A stretch of 64,000 nucleotides of DNA, taken from positions 145,381,234 through 145,445,233 of the forward strand of contig CM043958.1 of the NCBI GenBank assembly GCA_014529385.2. Reading direction: 5' to 3'. Shown piece after piece: positions 1 through 11,896 of the stretch. Position 1 is the stretch's first letter, and the number at the start of each line of letters is the position of its first letter. The notes beneath the pieces were generated by a model. That model did no database searches. It was not told the origin of the DNA and saw only the letters and a list, made by a program, of their open reading frames with translations. This DNA comes from Adiantum capillus-veneris. Taxonomy: Eukaryota; Streptophyta; Polypodiopsida; Polypodiales; Pteridaceae. The position numbers and the translations under genes are program-made.

Positions 1-109
1 AGCAAAAGCCAATCACAACCGAGGGTGATACAACCTCTAGATGGATATCTCATCTTCTACTACAAAATCAAGGCATTTACAATGGTAATAATCAGATATG
101 GATATCAAA

Positions 110-359
110 GCCTAGTGCCCATTTCCCTATAAGATGGTGTTCCCTCAGTAGCTTCATTCACAAGGCGTGTGACATGAGGTCATCAATTACTCAGCCGCTC
201 GATAATCCTTTGTAAGGATGGACACTTTTGTAAAGCCTAGTTTCCATCGCCCTATAGCATGGTGTTCCCTGAGCAGCTTCATTCACAAGGCGTGTGACAT
301 GAGGTTGTCAATTACTCAGTCGCTCGATAAGCCTTTGTAAGGATGGACATTTTTGTAAA
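110..359. repeat. Tandem duplication, about 125 bp x 2
   Basis: Two adjacent imperfect copies begin with GCCTAG at 110 and at 235. Both contain the segments CTTCATTCACAAGGCGTGTG and TTTGTAAGGATGGACA. They differ at scattered positions, so the duplication is not recent. No coding sense is visible. Confidence 0.85.
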
Positions 360-1635
360 TGTTTTTCCTGCAAGAATGAAATAGCTTTCATGCTTTGCAA
401 AAGTGCACTTGCTAAGTCAGTGGTACATAAATCATAAAACAATATTTGCCTCTTAAATCCCTATCCTACTAGCCAACTCCCACGTTTGCTTTCTACAAGA
501 TTTGTGGGTGGGGTGTTGTGACTGCCCGTGCTATTTTCAATGGATGTCATGATGCTACCCCAATGGGAAATGCGGACCTCCCATCAGCTTAACCATGAAT
601 CCATGTATGGAAAGATTTTGTCCATTCAATTTCTTATTTGCCACCATTATTGTATCAATCAAAATTTTGCAACAACTCTCTCCTTGCATGGTGCTTGTCT
701 CCACTTTTCACATATTTCTATGTATGTTGCTTGTGAGGGTGCTACATGTACTTCACCATGTGTTGATTCATGCTTTGCTTCCAATGAAATAGGTAAGAAT
801 GCTCTTGTCCCTTCATCACATTGCATTTACCACCATTGAACACATGGTGCCGTGCATTCCAATTTGCATGTGCTTCATCTGCCATGAATCCAAAGAACTT
901 TGTCGGTTCACACCCATGTTTGACTGTTGTGTCATTGAGGCATTCCCAAAAGAGGCACTGTGATTCCATGTCCTCTTCTTTCATTTTGCATGTGGCTATA
1001 GTGAGCAAGTCTTGCATGCTATCCCACAAAGGAATGAAAATCAATTTCTTGCAAAACAATGTGATATGTAACACATAGTATGTTAAAAAATAAACCTTGC
1101 ATCATATACATGGCACACCATTGTTACCCAAACTGTGACCCCTCTATTGTGATCAAATTGAACTCAAGCACAGTGTCAATCTCCTGTTCCATTTTGCTAC
1201 ATGTGGTTCACTAGGTCAATGGTTGATGATGGACCCACCTTAATATTTTGAAAACAAAGAACTTCTCACCTTCCTTACCCTGCCCCAAAAATCATGTACC
1301 TTGGAAGAAGTCATAAGTGCAATCTTGTTTCAACTTGAGAAGTGCGTCGATACCAAACGTTCTTTGGTCAGACCACTATGCATTGATGAAACAAATTGTT
1401 AAAACCTAATGTAAATTCAATGAAAGGAGAATTACAAACATATTACTTCTACGTAGCATACATTAAATTTTGAAAAAAAAATTGCTATAGTAAATAAAAA
1501 GGAATTGTTACCAATTCTCTTGCACCAAGGGACCCATTTTCTTTGCCACATCGTAAAGTGCTTATTGATTTTTTGACCTCTACCACTGGCTCAAAGAATA
1601 AACCCTGACACTGTCTCTTTTGCCATGTACACATA
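360..1635. other. No gene recognised
   Basis: The open frames here are short (at most about 110 codons), overlap on both strands, and show no motif or family resemblance. I see no repeat structure or RNA gene in this stretch. Confidence 0.6.
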
Positions 1636-2073
1636 TGGACTTTCTTAGCACCCACTTGATTGCCAACAATAAGTACTCTTTTCACCATTTCTTTAGTTTT
1701 GTTGGTGAGAGATTTTGATTTGTCATCACGATTGTTGTGGGAGTGTGTGTCTCAATGAATTAACAATCTATTGCATGTTTCAATCGACGACATCACATAA
1801 TACACAAAACATTCACAAATCCCAATACATAGCACATCATTGGAACAAATTGATAGACTACTTTGCCATGTTGTGTCACACACTTCGCAGGGTGTTGATG
1901 CCCTCAATAAGCTACTACAAGATTGTGCACAATTAGAATATCCATAGTTCAAAAGTTTAGGGCAAATCTCATCGATGCATTTCAAAGAAAGGTGCAATGC
2001 ATTGGCTTCATGGTGCAACCCCAAAGAAGACTATGTTTGAGGTTTGTGGCATTGTCTAGAGACAAGGGTCATA

Positions 2074-2301
2074 TCAATGTTCCATTGAGTCCATTGCATG
2101 CAATTTTCCCTTGGTCAATGGGAACTCAAAAATGGCATCACCGTTGTAACTCTTGGGAATCTCAATCACCTTCACAATGAGATCAATGTCAGATATGATC
2201 TTTGTCAAGGTGTTCTTCTTTAATGTGAACCTTAAAATATCCACAAGACTATTTTCATATGTTGCAAACGGTGAAGCATACAAATAATCTTGCATTGACA
2301 T
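2074..2301 (-). pseudogene. Duplicated unknown coding remnant, copy A
   Basis: This minus-strand frame of about 75 codons matches the frame at 2,827-3,105 nearly residue for residue over the stretch around 'TKIISDIDLIVKV' and 'IPKSYNGDAIFEFP'. Conservation of the same frame in both duplicated segments suggests the source sequence was coding. I do not recognise the family. No start context, promoter or intron signal supports an intact gene, so I treat it as a remnant within the 1.6-3.15 kb duplication. Confidence 0.3.
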
Positions 2302-2826
2302 ATGTTTTTCATTGGGGGTGCTAAATCAATGAATTTTTTCATGCTTGGTTCAGAGACTAAAGGGGTGCTAGCAAGCCGTAGTGGGCTTAAATCAATGAAT
2401 TTTGTCATGCTTGGCTCAGAGACTAAAGGGGTGCTAGCAAGCCACACACATCTAGGCTTTCATAGCACCCACTTGATGGACAACAACAAGTACCCTTTTC
2501 ATCATTTCTTTGGTTTTGTCTCGGTGAGAGATTTTGATGTGCCATCACGATTGTTGTGGGAGTGCGTGTCTCGGATGAATTCAAAATCTATTCATGTCTC
2601 AATCTATGACATCACATAATATACAAAACATTCACAAGTCCCAATACATAGTACATCATTGGAACAAAAGTGATAGACTACTTTGCCATGTTGTGTCAAA
2701 CACATTGCAGGGTGTCGGTGCCCTCAACAAGCTACTACAAAATTGTGCACAATTAGAATATCCATAGTTCAAAAGTTTATGGAAAATCTCATCGATGCAT
2801 TTCAAAGAACCAACGCATTGTCTTTG

Positions 2827-3105
2827 TCATGCAACCTTGAAGAAGACCATGTTTGAGATGTGTGGCTTCATCCAGAGACAAGGGTTGTACCAATGTTCCA
2901 TTGAGTACATTGCATGTAATTTTCCCTTGGTCGGTGGGAACTCAAAAATGGCATCACCATTGTAACTCTTGGGAATCTCTGTCACCTTCACAATGAGATC
3001 AATGTCGGATATGATCTTTGTTAAGGTGTTCTTCTTTGATGCGGACCTCAAAATATCCACAAGACTATTTTTGTATGTTGCAAACGGTGAAGCATGCAAA
3101 TCCAT
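2827..3105 (-). pseudogene. Duplicated unknown coding remnant, copy B
   Basis: This is the sister of the remnant at 2,074-2,301, with 92 codons open on the minus strand. It shares the same 'SLVDILR...KKNTLTKIISDIDL' reading and runs further, to 'HWYNPCLWMKPHISNMVF'. Differences from copy A are mostly single substitutions that keep the frame. The family is unknown to me, and function is not claimed. Confidence 0.3.
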
Positions 3106-3328
3106 GATTTTTGTTGTGCTTGGTTCAGTGTCTAAAGGGATGCTAGCAATAAAGCACTAAGAAGATGATGGCTATGGGATGTTAACTTTGTAAACACTAG
3201 AAAAAAACACTCCTCCAAAACATACCCACCTTCACCGTGATAATTGATTGTATGTTTTGAAGGTACATATATTTTCTTTGTTCCAATATCAATAATAACA
3301 TCTAGAGAGATAAACCTTGAAAACAAAA

Positions 3329-3496
3329 AAGATTTAATGAAAGTAGGGAAGTTGAGAGTACAAGCCATAAGAGAGATAATGTTTAGTAAGAAGTAGCTTA
3401 ATAGATAGAAAACGGAAAAGATTGAATGAAAGCAAGAAGTTGAATATACAAGCCATAAGAGAGATAATGCTTAGAAAGAAGTAGCTTAGTAGATAA
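3329..3496. repeat. Tandem duplication, about 90-bp period
   Basis: Two diverged copies (about 3,329-3,407 and 3,419-3,496) share ACAAGCCATAAGAGAGATAA and AAGAAGTAGCTTA. The sequence is non-coding and AT-rich. Confidence 0.75.
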
Positions 3497-3596
3497 AGAG
3501 TCCTATAGCATAAGTTCCTCTTTAACAAGTAAAAATAGGTAGCCGTTAGGATTAATTAAATACTATTTAATTTTCTTTGCTTTTTTAAAAAAAGCA

Positions 3597-3929
3597 TGCT
3601 CTCTCTTACTCTCTAATCCACACATTTCTCTCTCTACATCCTTTCAATATTATTATGTCCCTCTCCTTGCTCCCCCATCTCTCTCTTTCTCTTCCTTCCC
3701 CCCCCCCCCCCCCCCCCCCCCTCTCTCTCTCTCTCTGTGGATCTCTCTTCCTCTCTCTAAACCCCTCTCTCTTCTCTTCACCTAGACTTACATCTTGAAG
3801 GCCTCTCTCTCCCTCCCTCCCACCCCCTCTTTCACTCTCCCTCCCTCCCTCGAACCCCCCCCCCCCCCCCTCTCTCTCTCTCTCTCTCACTTGCTAATCT
3901 ACTCTCTCTACTGCCTCCTTCCAAACTCA

Positions 3930-3988
<59 letters not shown>

Positions 3989-3990
3989 GC
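3597..3990. repeat. Pyrimidine tract: (CT)n and poly-C
   Basis: This is a strand-biased block of C and T that includes two poly-C runs (about 3,697-3,720 and 3,857-3,870) and a long (CT)n run at about 3,930-3,984. The open frames inside it encode only Ser/Leu or Arg/Glu repeats and are not genes. Confidence 0.95.
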
Positions 3991-4071
3991 AAAAAAAAGT
4001 CAATTCTTACAAGAAACAGATCCAAAGGAGTTGATCATCAGAAGAAATTGCAATAAACATGACTCAAGAAA

Positions 4072-4596
4072 GTGGCTCGTCCCGCAAACAATGACATCTA
4101 TAGGTTCTGCCTCCGTGGTGTGGTTGCACATGTAGCTCCATTTATGGGTGTAAAAACTTCAAAGACCATAGAGCCACAAAATGTTGGTAATGAATTATTA
4201 AGTGATCTCTTTGGATTCGTGGTTGATATTCACATTTCAACGGGTACACATATTGTGCCATACCTCTTACCAAAAATTCCTCTTTGTCGTTCTTTGGCCA
4301 GTCCAACCATTGGAACAAACAATGACTATGTGGGAAAGCTCACGGCTTCTATAGCTCAAAGAAGCTATCAACCTATGATGACACATTTTATTGTGTTCAA
4401 AGCTTTTCCTAGACAAGATCTTGTACATTTTGATAAGCGTGGTATTTTTGGGAGAAAGTTGGTAATATCTACCACCTTTGATTATCAAATTAGACCCATT
4501 CCAGAGCTTAGCCACATAGAGGAGAAAATGGTCTTCATGTGGGATGGAAATATCGGCTTCACGCATGGAAAGGTTGGGTATTACAAGAGCAGTTAG
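4072..4596 (+). CDS. Hypothetical reading frame
   Basis: This is an open frame of 174 codons. The first ATG in frame is at 4,144, since the upstream part opens with GTG. The composition is mixed and protein-like, not low complexity, but I recognise no domain, signal peptide or membrane segment. A good donor-like GTAAGG follows downstream at about 4,690, so it could be one exon of a larger gene or a transposon remnant. Nearby frames at 4.8-5.3 kb show no clear continuation. It could equally be a chance open frame in repeat-derived DNA. Confidence 0.25.
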   Translation: MARPANNDIYRFCLRGVVAHVAPFMGVKTSKTIEPQNVGNELLSDLFGFVVDIHISTGTHIVPYLLPKIPLCRSLASPTIGTNNDYVGKLTASIAQRSYQPMMTHFIVFKAFPRQDLVHFDKRGIFGRKLVISTTFDYQIRPIPELSHIEEKMVFMWDGNIGFTHGKVGYYKSS

Positions 4597-5431
4597 ATGA
4601 ATTCTTAACCCCAAAGCTCAAGTGCACGCTCGTGAAGTTTGATCATCAAGAGATCGAAAAGTTTTTATTAGTACTCAACATGATCAACAGGTAAGGTTCT
4701 TTATATTGTTGGACTTATATGTTAAATGGTTGCTAAATTGTTACTAAAAAAATTAGGGTCACACAAGTCCATATGCCTCATAGTATTGTCCAGAACATCT
4801 TCATGATGCAGAAGTTGGCACTTGTAGACCCATAGTCCTTGTTGGACAAGTTCAATGAGGAGAATAGAGCAAAAGGTGAGAGAGAATTTTGTGGCACTAC
4901 CGTGAACCATTCAAGGTGGCTTAGACTATTGATGTCTTTGCTAGCACACCTATTATTGAAGGTGAGTGTAATTTATAATATCCATGCATTGGATGACAAA
5001 ATGATTTTCCTTTATACTGTAATTTTAGGAGGAGTTTGATGTAATGTATTACCTAAAAATGCAGAACGTGTCTGCTACTACAAACACTAGATAGTACCTT
5101 TCAAGAGGAGCAGAATACAAAGCAAGTTAAGACATGGCTGTAAGTATGACGGATAACTTCTTTGTTCGGAAGGGTTGGAAATAGCTATCAACAACAATCC
5201 AAAGAACGACATGGACTTCTTTTGCAACTCTATTTCATTTATAGGTTGAGGAGAGAAGGGGTGCAAAATAACCCCTTCAATGTGTCTGAGGTTGCAGGAG
5301 CACACATCAACCTTGCAAATTGAGTATTCTTTACTTTTAGATGTATTGGTTATCTGACATTATATCCAATGAAACATTATGGAAAATGTTATTTGGTGGA
5401 CATATTGGCAAAGGGCAAGGCTTCAATGACC

Positions 5432-5898
5432 ATTAGGGAAATTTTGGACTCTCAAATGGGCCCTATAAGGACTTTGACTTTCTCCCTCTTGTCCAAAATA
5501 GGTGCACGATAAAAAATTTTAAATGACATCAAAACTTGTTGGACCTTTTGGATTTAGAATGTACTCATTGAGATCTATCCATTCATATATAGCATGCCAT
5601 CAAATTCCTTATGTTTTAGAAGATTCCATTTTTTTATGTGACAACTCCGTCTTAAAAATGGAATCTCTCCCCACATTTTAGCATCAGTGGGTAGGCCATA
5701 ACTTCTACAAATCAACTCATAAATTTGTCAAAGTTTGGGGATGTAGAACCTACTTTCTAAGATCTTTCCAATCATATGTTGGTTGACAGGGTTTTGACAA
5801 AGCGTTGATGTACTTCATTGGGTTGCCCACTTTGGACAAGAGAGACAAAGTCAAACCTCCTTATAGGGCCCCCTTTGAGAGTCCAAATTTTCCCTAAT
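5432..5898. mobile_element. MITE-like element with long inverted repeats
   Basis: The ends are inverted repeats of about 65 bp. The left end begins ATTAGGGAAATTTTGGACTC and the right end, read in reverse complement, begins ATTAGGGAAAATTTGGACTC. Both continue through GGGCCCTATAAGGA and CTCTTGTCCAAA. The 467-bp element has no coding capacity. GCAAGGC(T/A)TC occurs at 5,415-5,424 and again at 5,899-5,908. It abuts the right end but lies 7 bp outside the left end, so the target duplication is unclear. The terminal ATTAGGgAAAA and GGGCC spacing resembles the terminus of the 17.57-kb element at 14,722. Confidence 0.75.
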
Positions 5899-7987
5899 GC
5901 AAGGCATCTATTCCAACATAGGAGAATCCATTCTTACATTGGGTGGCTGAGAATACATGTCTATTGGTGGTAGTTGGACATGCGGATATAGTAACATTAC
6001 AGAATGGGATCAAAAATATGAGTGCGATGTTGCTAATGCTTGAAGTGCAACAGTGTATTGAGATTGGCGGAGAAGATGGAGGCAGACAACTCAACGGTGA
6101 AGAAGCTCCATGCATATGTTGCAGACAATTGTGGCCTATCTCTTAAAGAGCCATTGCAAGCTTTTTGGAAAGATCACTTCAGCAGCAAAGAATTTTTTCG
6201 GTGAAAGACAACCATACATGCCACACAAAATGGAGAGGAGCAGTTATACTTTGCATGCAAAGTTCAATGCTTAATATATAGATATTCAAGTATTAAGTTT
6301 TATGGGTGTGTCTGATTCATATTGTATGTCTTGGTCAATGGGGTCAATATTGTCAATTGTAGATGGTGGGTGGGTGTACTACGTACCCACAGCATCCCAA
6401 CAATGCATGGGTGGAGTCTGAGAGAAAGAAGAGTGGGATCTATCCTGATAAATAGATATACAAGTTCCATGTTAAGGATACATGGAGAGGTTCTTGGCTT
6501 ATGTTGATGGAAAGTTCCCTGAAAACATACAACAGTAAATTATTTTGTTCTTATGCAAAGAACGTGATACTCATTGGTTTTTAGTGCCCTCACTATCGTT
6601 TTGACTTGCAGCATTATAAAAGAAGGTGAGGGGTAAGGGCAAAAGTGCAACATCACCATTCATCAGCCTCTCGATGCTCTTTCTCCTAGCATGGCGAGGG
6701 GACATCCAAGCCCAAATACAGTAGCTGCAGGACCATCAAATGGAAAGAAGAGAGGGTTTAGTCATTGAAGAATCAAAGAAGTCATAAAAAGAGCAACAAA
6801 TTGAAAGGAGAGAATACCAAGGTGGTGGTTCAGACTCCGAGCAGGGTGACCTGGAGCGACGCTCAAAATCACGTAGGTCAAGTCCATTATGAGGCTCAAG
6901 ATCTAGGGTCTTGATATGCACTACCTCCATGGTGATTGGACACAGCGAGGGTAGCCACCCACTTTTAGGTCATCATGCAAGGCCTTCCGATATGCTTGGT
7001 TCCTTTCCATGTAGTAAGAAATACAAACAGAAGATGATGCATGATGTTTAAATCAAAGTGGTTTCCAATAGTTGATTACATTTTGCATGTGGCGCAATCT
7101 TGGCACACTCGGATATAGACATGGAAAAAATTGAGATTGTTGGTGTGGTTCCCATAACTCTTGCAGCAGTCCTCACAGATGGAGACCATCTACAGAGGAC
7201 ACTTTTGGACCCAAAAATCACCCTTGATTGAGTTTCTGATGCTTTAGTATCTAATTTTTCTACCTAATTTATTGGACACTCATTGTATCTTCTTATGCAT
7301 CATAGGACCCTTCAAAAGATCCATCGTTTTGTAGGCTCCCTCTCTCACATGGTCAAATGGATCCTCATCAATGGCTTGGAGGGGTGCGACTTGTGGGGGC
7401 GTACTGACCGACACACTACAAACTTAGCAATGGCATTCGTGGCATTCCCTGTTGGGATGTATTATCTATCAAGCTCGATGCTAGTGTGTTCACCTTAGCT
7501 GCATAGTTTTTGTTGACAGAGGTGGTGTGTTGAGAGGACCTCTAGCAAGCATCACCAAGGAGGCTTGGGTGTGTGATTTTTTCCATCTCCATACCATTCT
7601 TTTTAAATGTTCTTGCTCATATATGCTCTTATCGCGATGATTTCACAGATTCAATAAGTCCTAAACCATTCCTCTATTTGTCTGATAATAGTTATGTTTT
7701 TGTTTTTGTTGTAATGTAAACCATATTGCAAGTTGAGACTTTGGTGCTAGCCATGTCTAGATGTAGATTTGACGGACTCCCAATTATTCCATTCTACAAT
7801 TGTCAGCTCGGATATGCGGCAGCCAACGGTGATGGTTTTGATGCTAATAGTGATATGATTTGGGAATGATTCCCAGAGGCACCATGGACTCTCGACCATA
7901 TTGGAGCACCCTTTTGGACCATTGTGGAGAAGAGCGAGTTCTTTTCTTGGTAAGTTAAGAAATGATTGAAGTTACAAACTATAGATT
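5899..7987. other. No gene recognised
   Basis: Only short unrelated frames (about 60-75 codons) occur here, without motifs. No inverted or tandem repeat stands out by eye. It may be decayed transposon DNA, but nothing supports a specific call. Confidence 0.5.
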
Positions 7988-8193
7988 TTTACGCCTTTCT
8001 ATACGTGTTGAACGCTAGGAACTTGCATGTGCATTGTGTGCGAGCCTCGAAAGGCTGCAAACACACAGCTAGAGAGTCCTAGCAAGCTCAAAGAACAATG
8101 GTGTGTTACTCACCTCTGAATGCTTCCATCATGAAAGATCTTGTGCTACGAGAAGAAGAAGAAGTTGCCGCGCTCTACCGCCGATGTCACCGC

Positions 8194-8268
<75 letters not shown>

Positions 8269-8568
8269 ATACACATACATACACAAAGGAGAAGGAGATA
8301 GAGATCGAGCATGAGCACTTCTTAGCTTACACCTCAAAGAATGAGGATTTTTAGGTCAAATGGACCTTTTATAAGAGTTTGGCCCATTCACACATGGGCA
8401 CCCAAAGTGGTCGATCGTTGCACAACTACTATAAAAATAAGATAAGTGGTGCGCCTCTCATCGGCGATCACCTACACACCTATTGGACCGAAAAGCCCTG
8501 TCCATGACTCTACCAGATAAATAATATGGTGTCCATCGTAGGTGATAGGGTGTCCATTAGGGTTAACA
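7988..8568 (-). repeat. 3' LTR of gypsy element M
   Basis: This is collinear with the LTR at 46,864-47,507 and with the one at 41,050-41,708. Shared parts include GTGTGCGAGCC, CTAGCAAGCTCAA, the (CT)n block (8,189-8,262) and a tail reading GGTGTCC...GGGTTAACA. On the minus strand it starts TGTTAACCCT, directly after a polypurine tract. The far end has drifted from TGTATGC to TTTACGC. The flanking AGATT (7,983-7,987) pairs, with one mismatch, with AGTTT beyond the 5' LTR at 47,508. Confidence 0.75.
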
Positions 8569-8583
8569 TGTCCCCCTTCTTGA
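8569..8583 (-). other. Polypurine tract of gypsy M
   Basis: Read on the minus strand the sequence is CAAGAAGGGGGACA, immediately before the LTR start TGTTAAC. It is the expected primer for plus-strand DNA synthesis. The equivalent site in the related fragment at 41,709 is GAGGAAGGGGGGCA. Confidence 0.75.
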
Positions 8584-11500
8584 TGTAGATTCCATCCTCG
8601 AAAGCTATTGAGATGAAGCTCGTTCGTCGAGGTGGAAGAGCATTTGAGATGAATGTCCTTAGCCTTCTTTAGTCACTGCAAAATCAAACAAAATTGGCTG
8701 AGTAATTGCATTCTCATGTACAATTAAAAAGCATATGCAATTGTAAGCATACAAATTGATTGGTAACAGAATATTAAACAATTTGTCAGCAAAAAACATT
8801 AAATTTTAATATAATCAAATGCATAAACAGTTGTAAAGGTCAAAAACTAAACAAGTCTGGGGTCACTAATTTAACGGTCGAAAGGCACTAGAGGTCAACT
8901 ATTAATACCATGGGCAAGATTCTCATTTTCTTTGGTCAATTAAGTTGTTTAATCGCGAGAGCCAAGTATTTCATGTCCGAGGGCTGACTAGAGGCTATAC
9001 CTAGAAGACCTTGTAGTTAAGCTACAATAAAAGGAATTGCTCGTGAAATCATCGCCTGACTTATTTCCTTTTCTTTGACCCCCCAAAGTCTTTTCACATT
9101 GATTCAATTTTGATGTGTGTGCTTCTAGTACCATAGGCGATACATGTGAGTGAAGTACCAAATCAAGCTGGGATTTCTCGATCAGCTTAAGATTTTACAT
9201 TGTGAAACTTTTGATTTTTTTTGTTTGTTTGTTTTCAGCATTTTAATTTCGTAACTTTGGGGGGTCTATAACATTGTTACCCTTTCCAGGCTCATCACAG
9301 TAGTAAAGTCCCTTTATAATATTTAAGCCAAAGGTCAATAGGGACTAAGCCCACTAGAAAGCCCTAGTACATTGCACACAATGCTGCCTAAATCGGATTA
9401 AGAACCTAAAGCAACCATTGATTATTAGGAAATCATTCCCCATGGTATTAAGAGAAGATCTCTAACTCCTAATGTCAAACTAGCTTAGTCAGACTACTTG
9501 ACCTAGAAAAGAGATTATGACAGAAAATTATACAGAATCTAATGTTTAATCTAAGCAAATGTGTGGAATATTATGCTATCAATCACAATAAAAGCAAACA
9601 AACATGGATGTAAAAAAAGACAAGGGACAATGCTAATGGATAAGAAACACCTGTTCATGTTGATGATCGCGCTTGATTCGAAGAGTGAACAAGAGAAAGA
9701 CTCCATGAAGGTCCAAATCCTAACAACAACACGTTCATGTACATACTAGAAAACACAAAGAATACCTCTAGGAGGCACATCCATGGGAAGATGCAACAAC
9801 CCTTATTGAACACAATCAAACAACATAAGGAACCCTAACCTAATTTTTTGCACTCCCCCGAGAGAGTCAAGGGAATAGGATATTGTAGAGATTGAAGGGA
9901 AACCCTAAGGCTAAACCCCTATCCTCATCATCGTCGAGAAAAACAAAGTCATCATCCGTGAGACCATATGTGCCATCTGTGTAATCATGTAACTCTTCCT
10001 CATCATTAGAGACACAAATGTTCACTAAGAACATCACTAGACGTCTATAGTCATCTTGGTCAAGAGGGTAAGTTTGTGCAATAGGAGAGACGTCCTCTAC
10101 TAAGTATGGATCAGTCGTGGTCAAGAGACATATCAACCATTCTAACTCCTTGAAATTCCTCTCACGCGCTATTGTATCTACCAAATCCCATTCACATGCA
10201 AGCACCGGGTAGACTATGTGAAACACTTGTGCAAAGTAAAGACGGTACCTCTCACCCAAGGTAGGAGTGGATGACTCTATTGTCCTAGCCATATCTGTAC
10301 ATACAGATAGATGATGGTTAGAGTGCAAATATTGTAAGGTTCGTGTCAAAAGGTCGTGTCCTTATGCATAATATGTTTTTATGATTTTGAGTCATGTACT
10401 AGAACTTGTAGGTTTCTATATTTTTGTTTGGTGGCTCTTGCTCTTTTACTTTCTTATTTTTGTTTTTTGTGAGTATAAGGCTTTATATGTACATTCCCTA
10501 AGATAGGGAGATTGAGAGGTCAGGGAGGAAGGTTGAGAGGGAAGCAAGTGAATGGTGGATGTCAGCAAACACTCCCCCCTTCCTTGGGTAGATCATACCT
10601 TTTGGAACGATTTTGTCACCCTTTGAAACCAATTGTTCCAAGTTTTTATGGGTGAGGGCTTTAACCAATAGTTTTCGACCGCCCTATGTGTTTCATCTAG
10701 TTGCAAGGGTGGTAAGGTACTCTCCCAAGATTTTATTTGCAACGTTGTTGTAGGTGGTGAACTTACAACGGGAGGTGCAAATTCTTTTTTGTTTATATGG
10801 ATATGTACAATGGTAGGTGGAGGTTGTGTCGAAGCTTCTATTTTAGTGTATGAACTATATGAAGAGCAAGAAGCTTCAGTTGACTTCCATGTTCCTGAGC
10901 TAGGTGGAACAAATCGTTCTTTCTCTGGTACCCAAACTAGTTATGAGCGGGTGTGTAGCATTCTGTAATTTTTTCCTTTCCACGATCTTCAATTCATTTT
11001 GGAGCTACGGGATTGGGCTCACATGGGTCAGATGACAGGTAAGAGCACAACTTACGTTTTGGCACCCAAATTTGATCATTTCCTTCATAGTAGCCTTGGG
11101 CTTCCAATATTTTTTTAGGAATCCAACACAATGTTTCTTTACATTTCTTGGGACGAGTGGGACGTCTCTTATCAGGCTCCTATTTTTTAGCACTAGCAAT
11201 GGTGGCTAAAGAAGCTTTAGGGACCCACTTGCATGTTTTCTTTGTTATATTAGGATGGGTTTTGTGTGTCTCAAGCTTTATTTCAACTACAAAAGTTGAA
11301 GCTCTAGAGAGTTGGGCTATGGGGACATATGGTTCAACCTCCTCGACATGCAATGTTTTGGGTTTTATTTCCTTAAGAGGAAATATCTCAGGGACTATGG
11401 CTTGAGTGGCAGGGCTAAGAGTTGGTTTCTGCGTTGTGACACCCCCACTCCCCCAATCAATAGTGCATTTTGTGGCTATCATCCACGTGCTTCCTAGGTT

Positions 11501-11896
11501 TATATTACCCTCCATAGTTCTAACAGGCATGACCAAAAATTCTTGAGCTACAACCCCATTGTCATAACTGACAGAAGTGTGCCAGATACCAAAAATCATA
11601 GTTTTTTTGTTGTTGACACCCTTGACTCGGATAGTACTCTCAGATAGAGATGGCTTCCCTAACTAACACCACACCCATATGATAGCAGATTATACTTAGC
11701 ACCCGTGTCCCAATAAGGCATAGCACTTTTCCATAGGTGCTACTTAGCTCAATAGGGTATAATAGAGGTGTGTCAGAGTCCAACCAATCATCCTCTGTTT
11801 CAACGTGGAATGCATGTGTAACTCCCAGGTTGGCCTCTCATTGGCGTCTTATACGTTGTTATCACTCCTTAGCCTCAGCTTGAGCTTGTATCTTTT
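8584..11896 (-). mobile_element. Gypsy M 3' internal region, downstream of integrase
   Basis: The first about 1.2 kb (to about 9,780) is collinear with 41,723-43,015, which confirms it as element sequence. The rest, up to the integrase end, holds decayed minus-strand frames rather than host genes. One frame (9,867-10,349) is annotated separately. At about 11,005-11,260 the minus strand carries repeated short motifs of the form W-(V/I)-P-K about 25-30 residues apart. The role of this extra 3' region is unknown. Confidence 0.6.
9867..10349 (-). CDS. Unknown ORF in gypsy M 3' region
   Basis: This open frame has 160 codons and protein-like composition. It has an acidic C-terminal part (around 'SNDEEELHDY' and 'DDDFVFLDDDED') and a helical middle ('ERNFKELEWLICLL'). 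It lies on the same strand as the pol genes of M, between integrase and the 3' LTR, so it may be an extra ORF of the retroelement or a captured fragment. I do not recognise the family, and no promoter or splice evidence was found. Confidence 0.3.
   Translation of the reverse strand: MTRTLQYLHSNHHLSVCTDMARTIESSTPTLGERYRLYFAQVFHIVYPVLACEWDLVDTIARERNFKELEWLICLLTTTDPYLVEDVSPIAQTYPLDQDDYRRLVMFLVNICVSNDEEELHDYTDGTYGLTDDDFVFLDDDEDRGLALGFPFNLYNILFP

Larger units (their letters stand above)
1636..3151. repeat. Imperfect direct duplication, about 0.7 kb x 2
   Basis: Copy A (about 1,636-2,374) and copy B (about 2,456-3,151) are collinear. Both run from CACCCACTTGAT through GACATCACATAATA and TATCCATAGTTCAAAAGTTTA to TTTCATATGTTGC or its variant, ending near GGGGTGCTAGCAA or GGGATGCTAGCAA. 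Copy A also has an internal duplication of about 64 bp (2,326-2,376 and 2,390-2,440) around the phrase CAGAGACTAAAGGGGTGCTA. Substitutions and small indels show that it is old. Confidence 0.85.
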
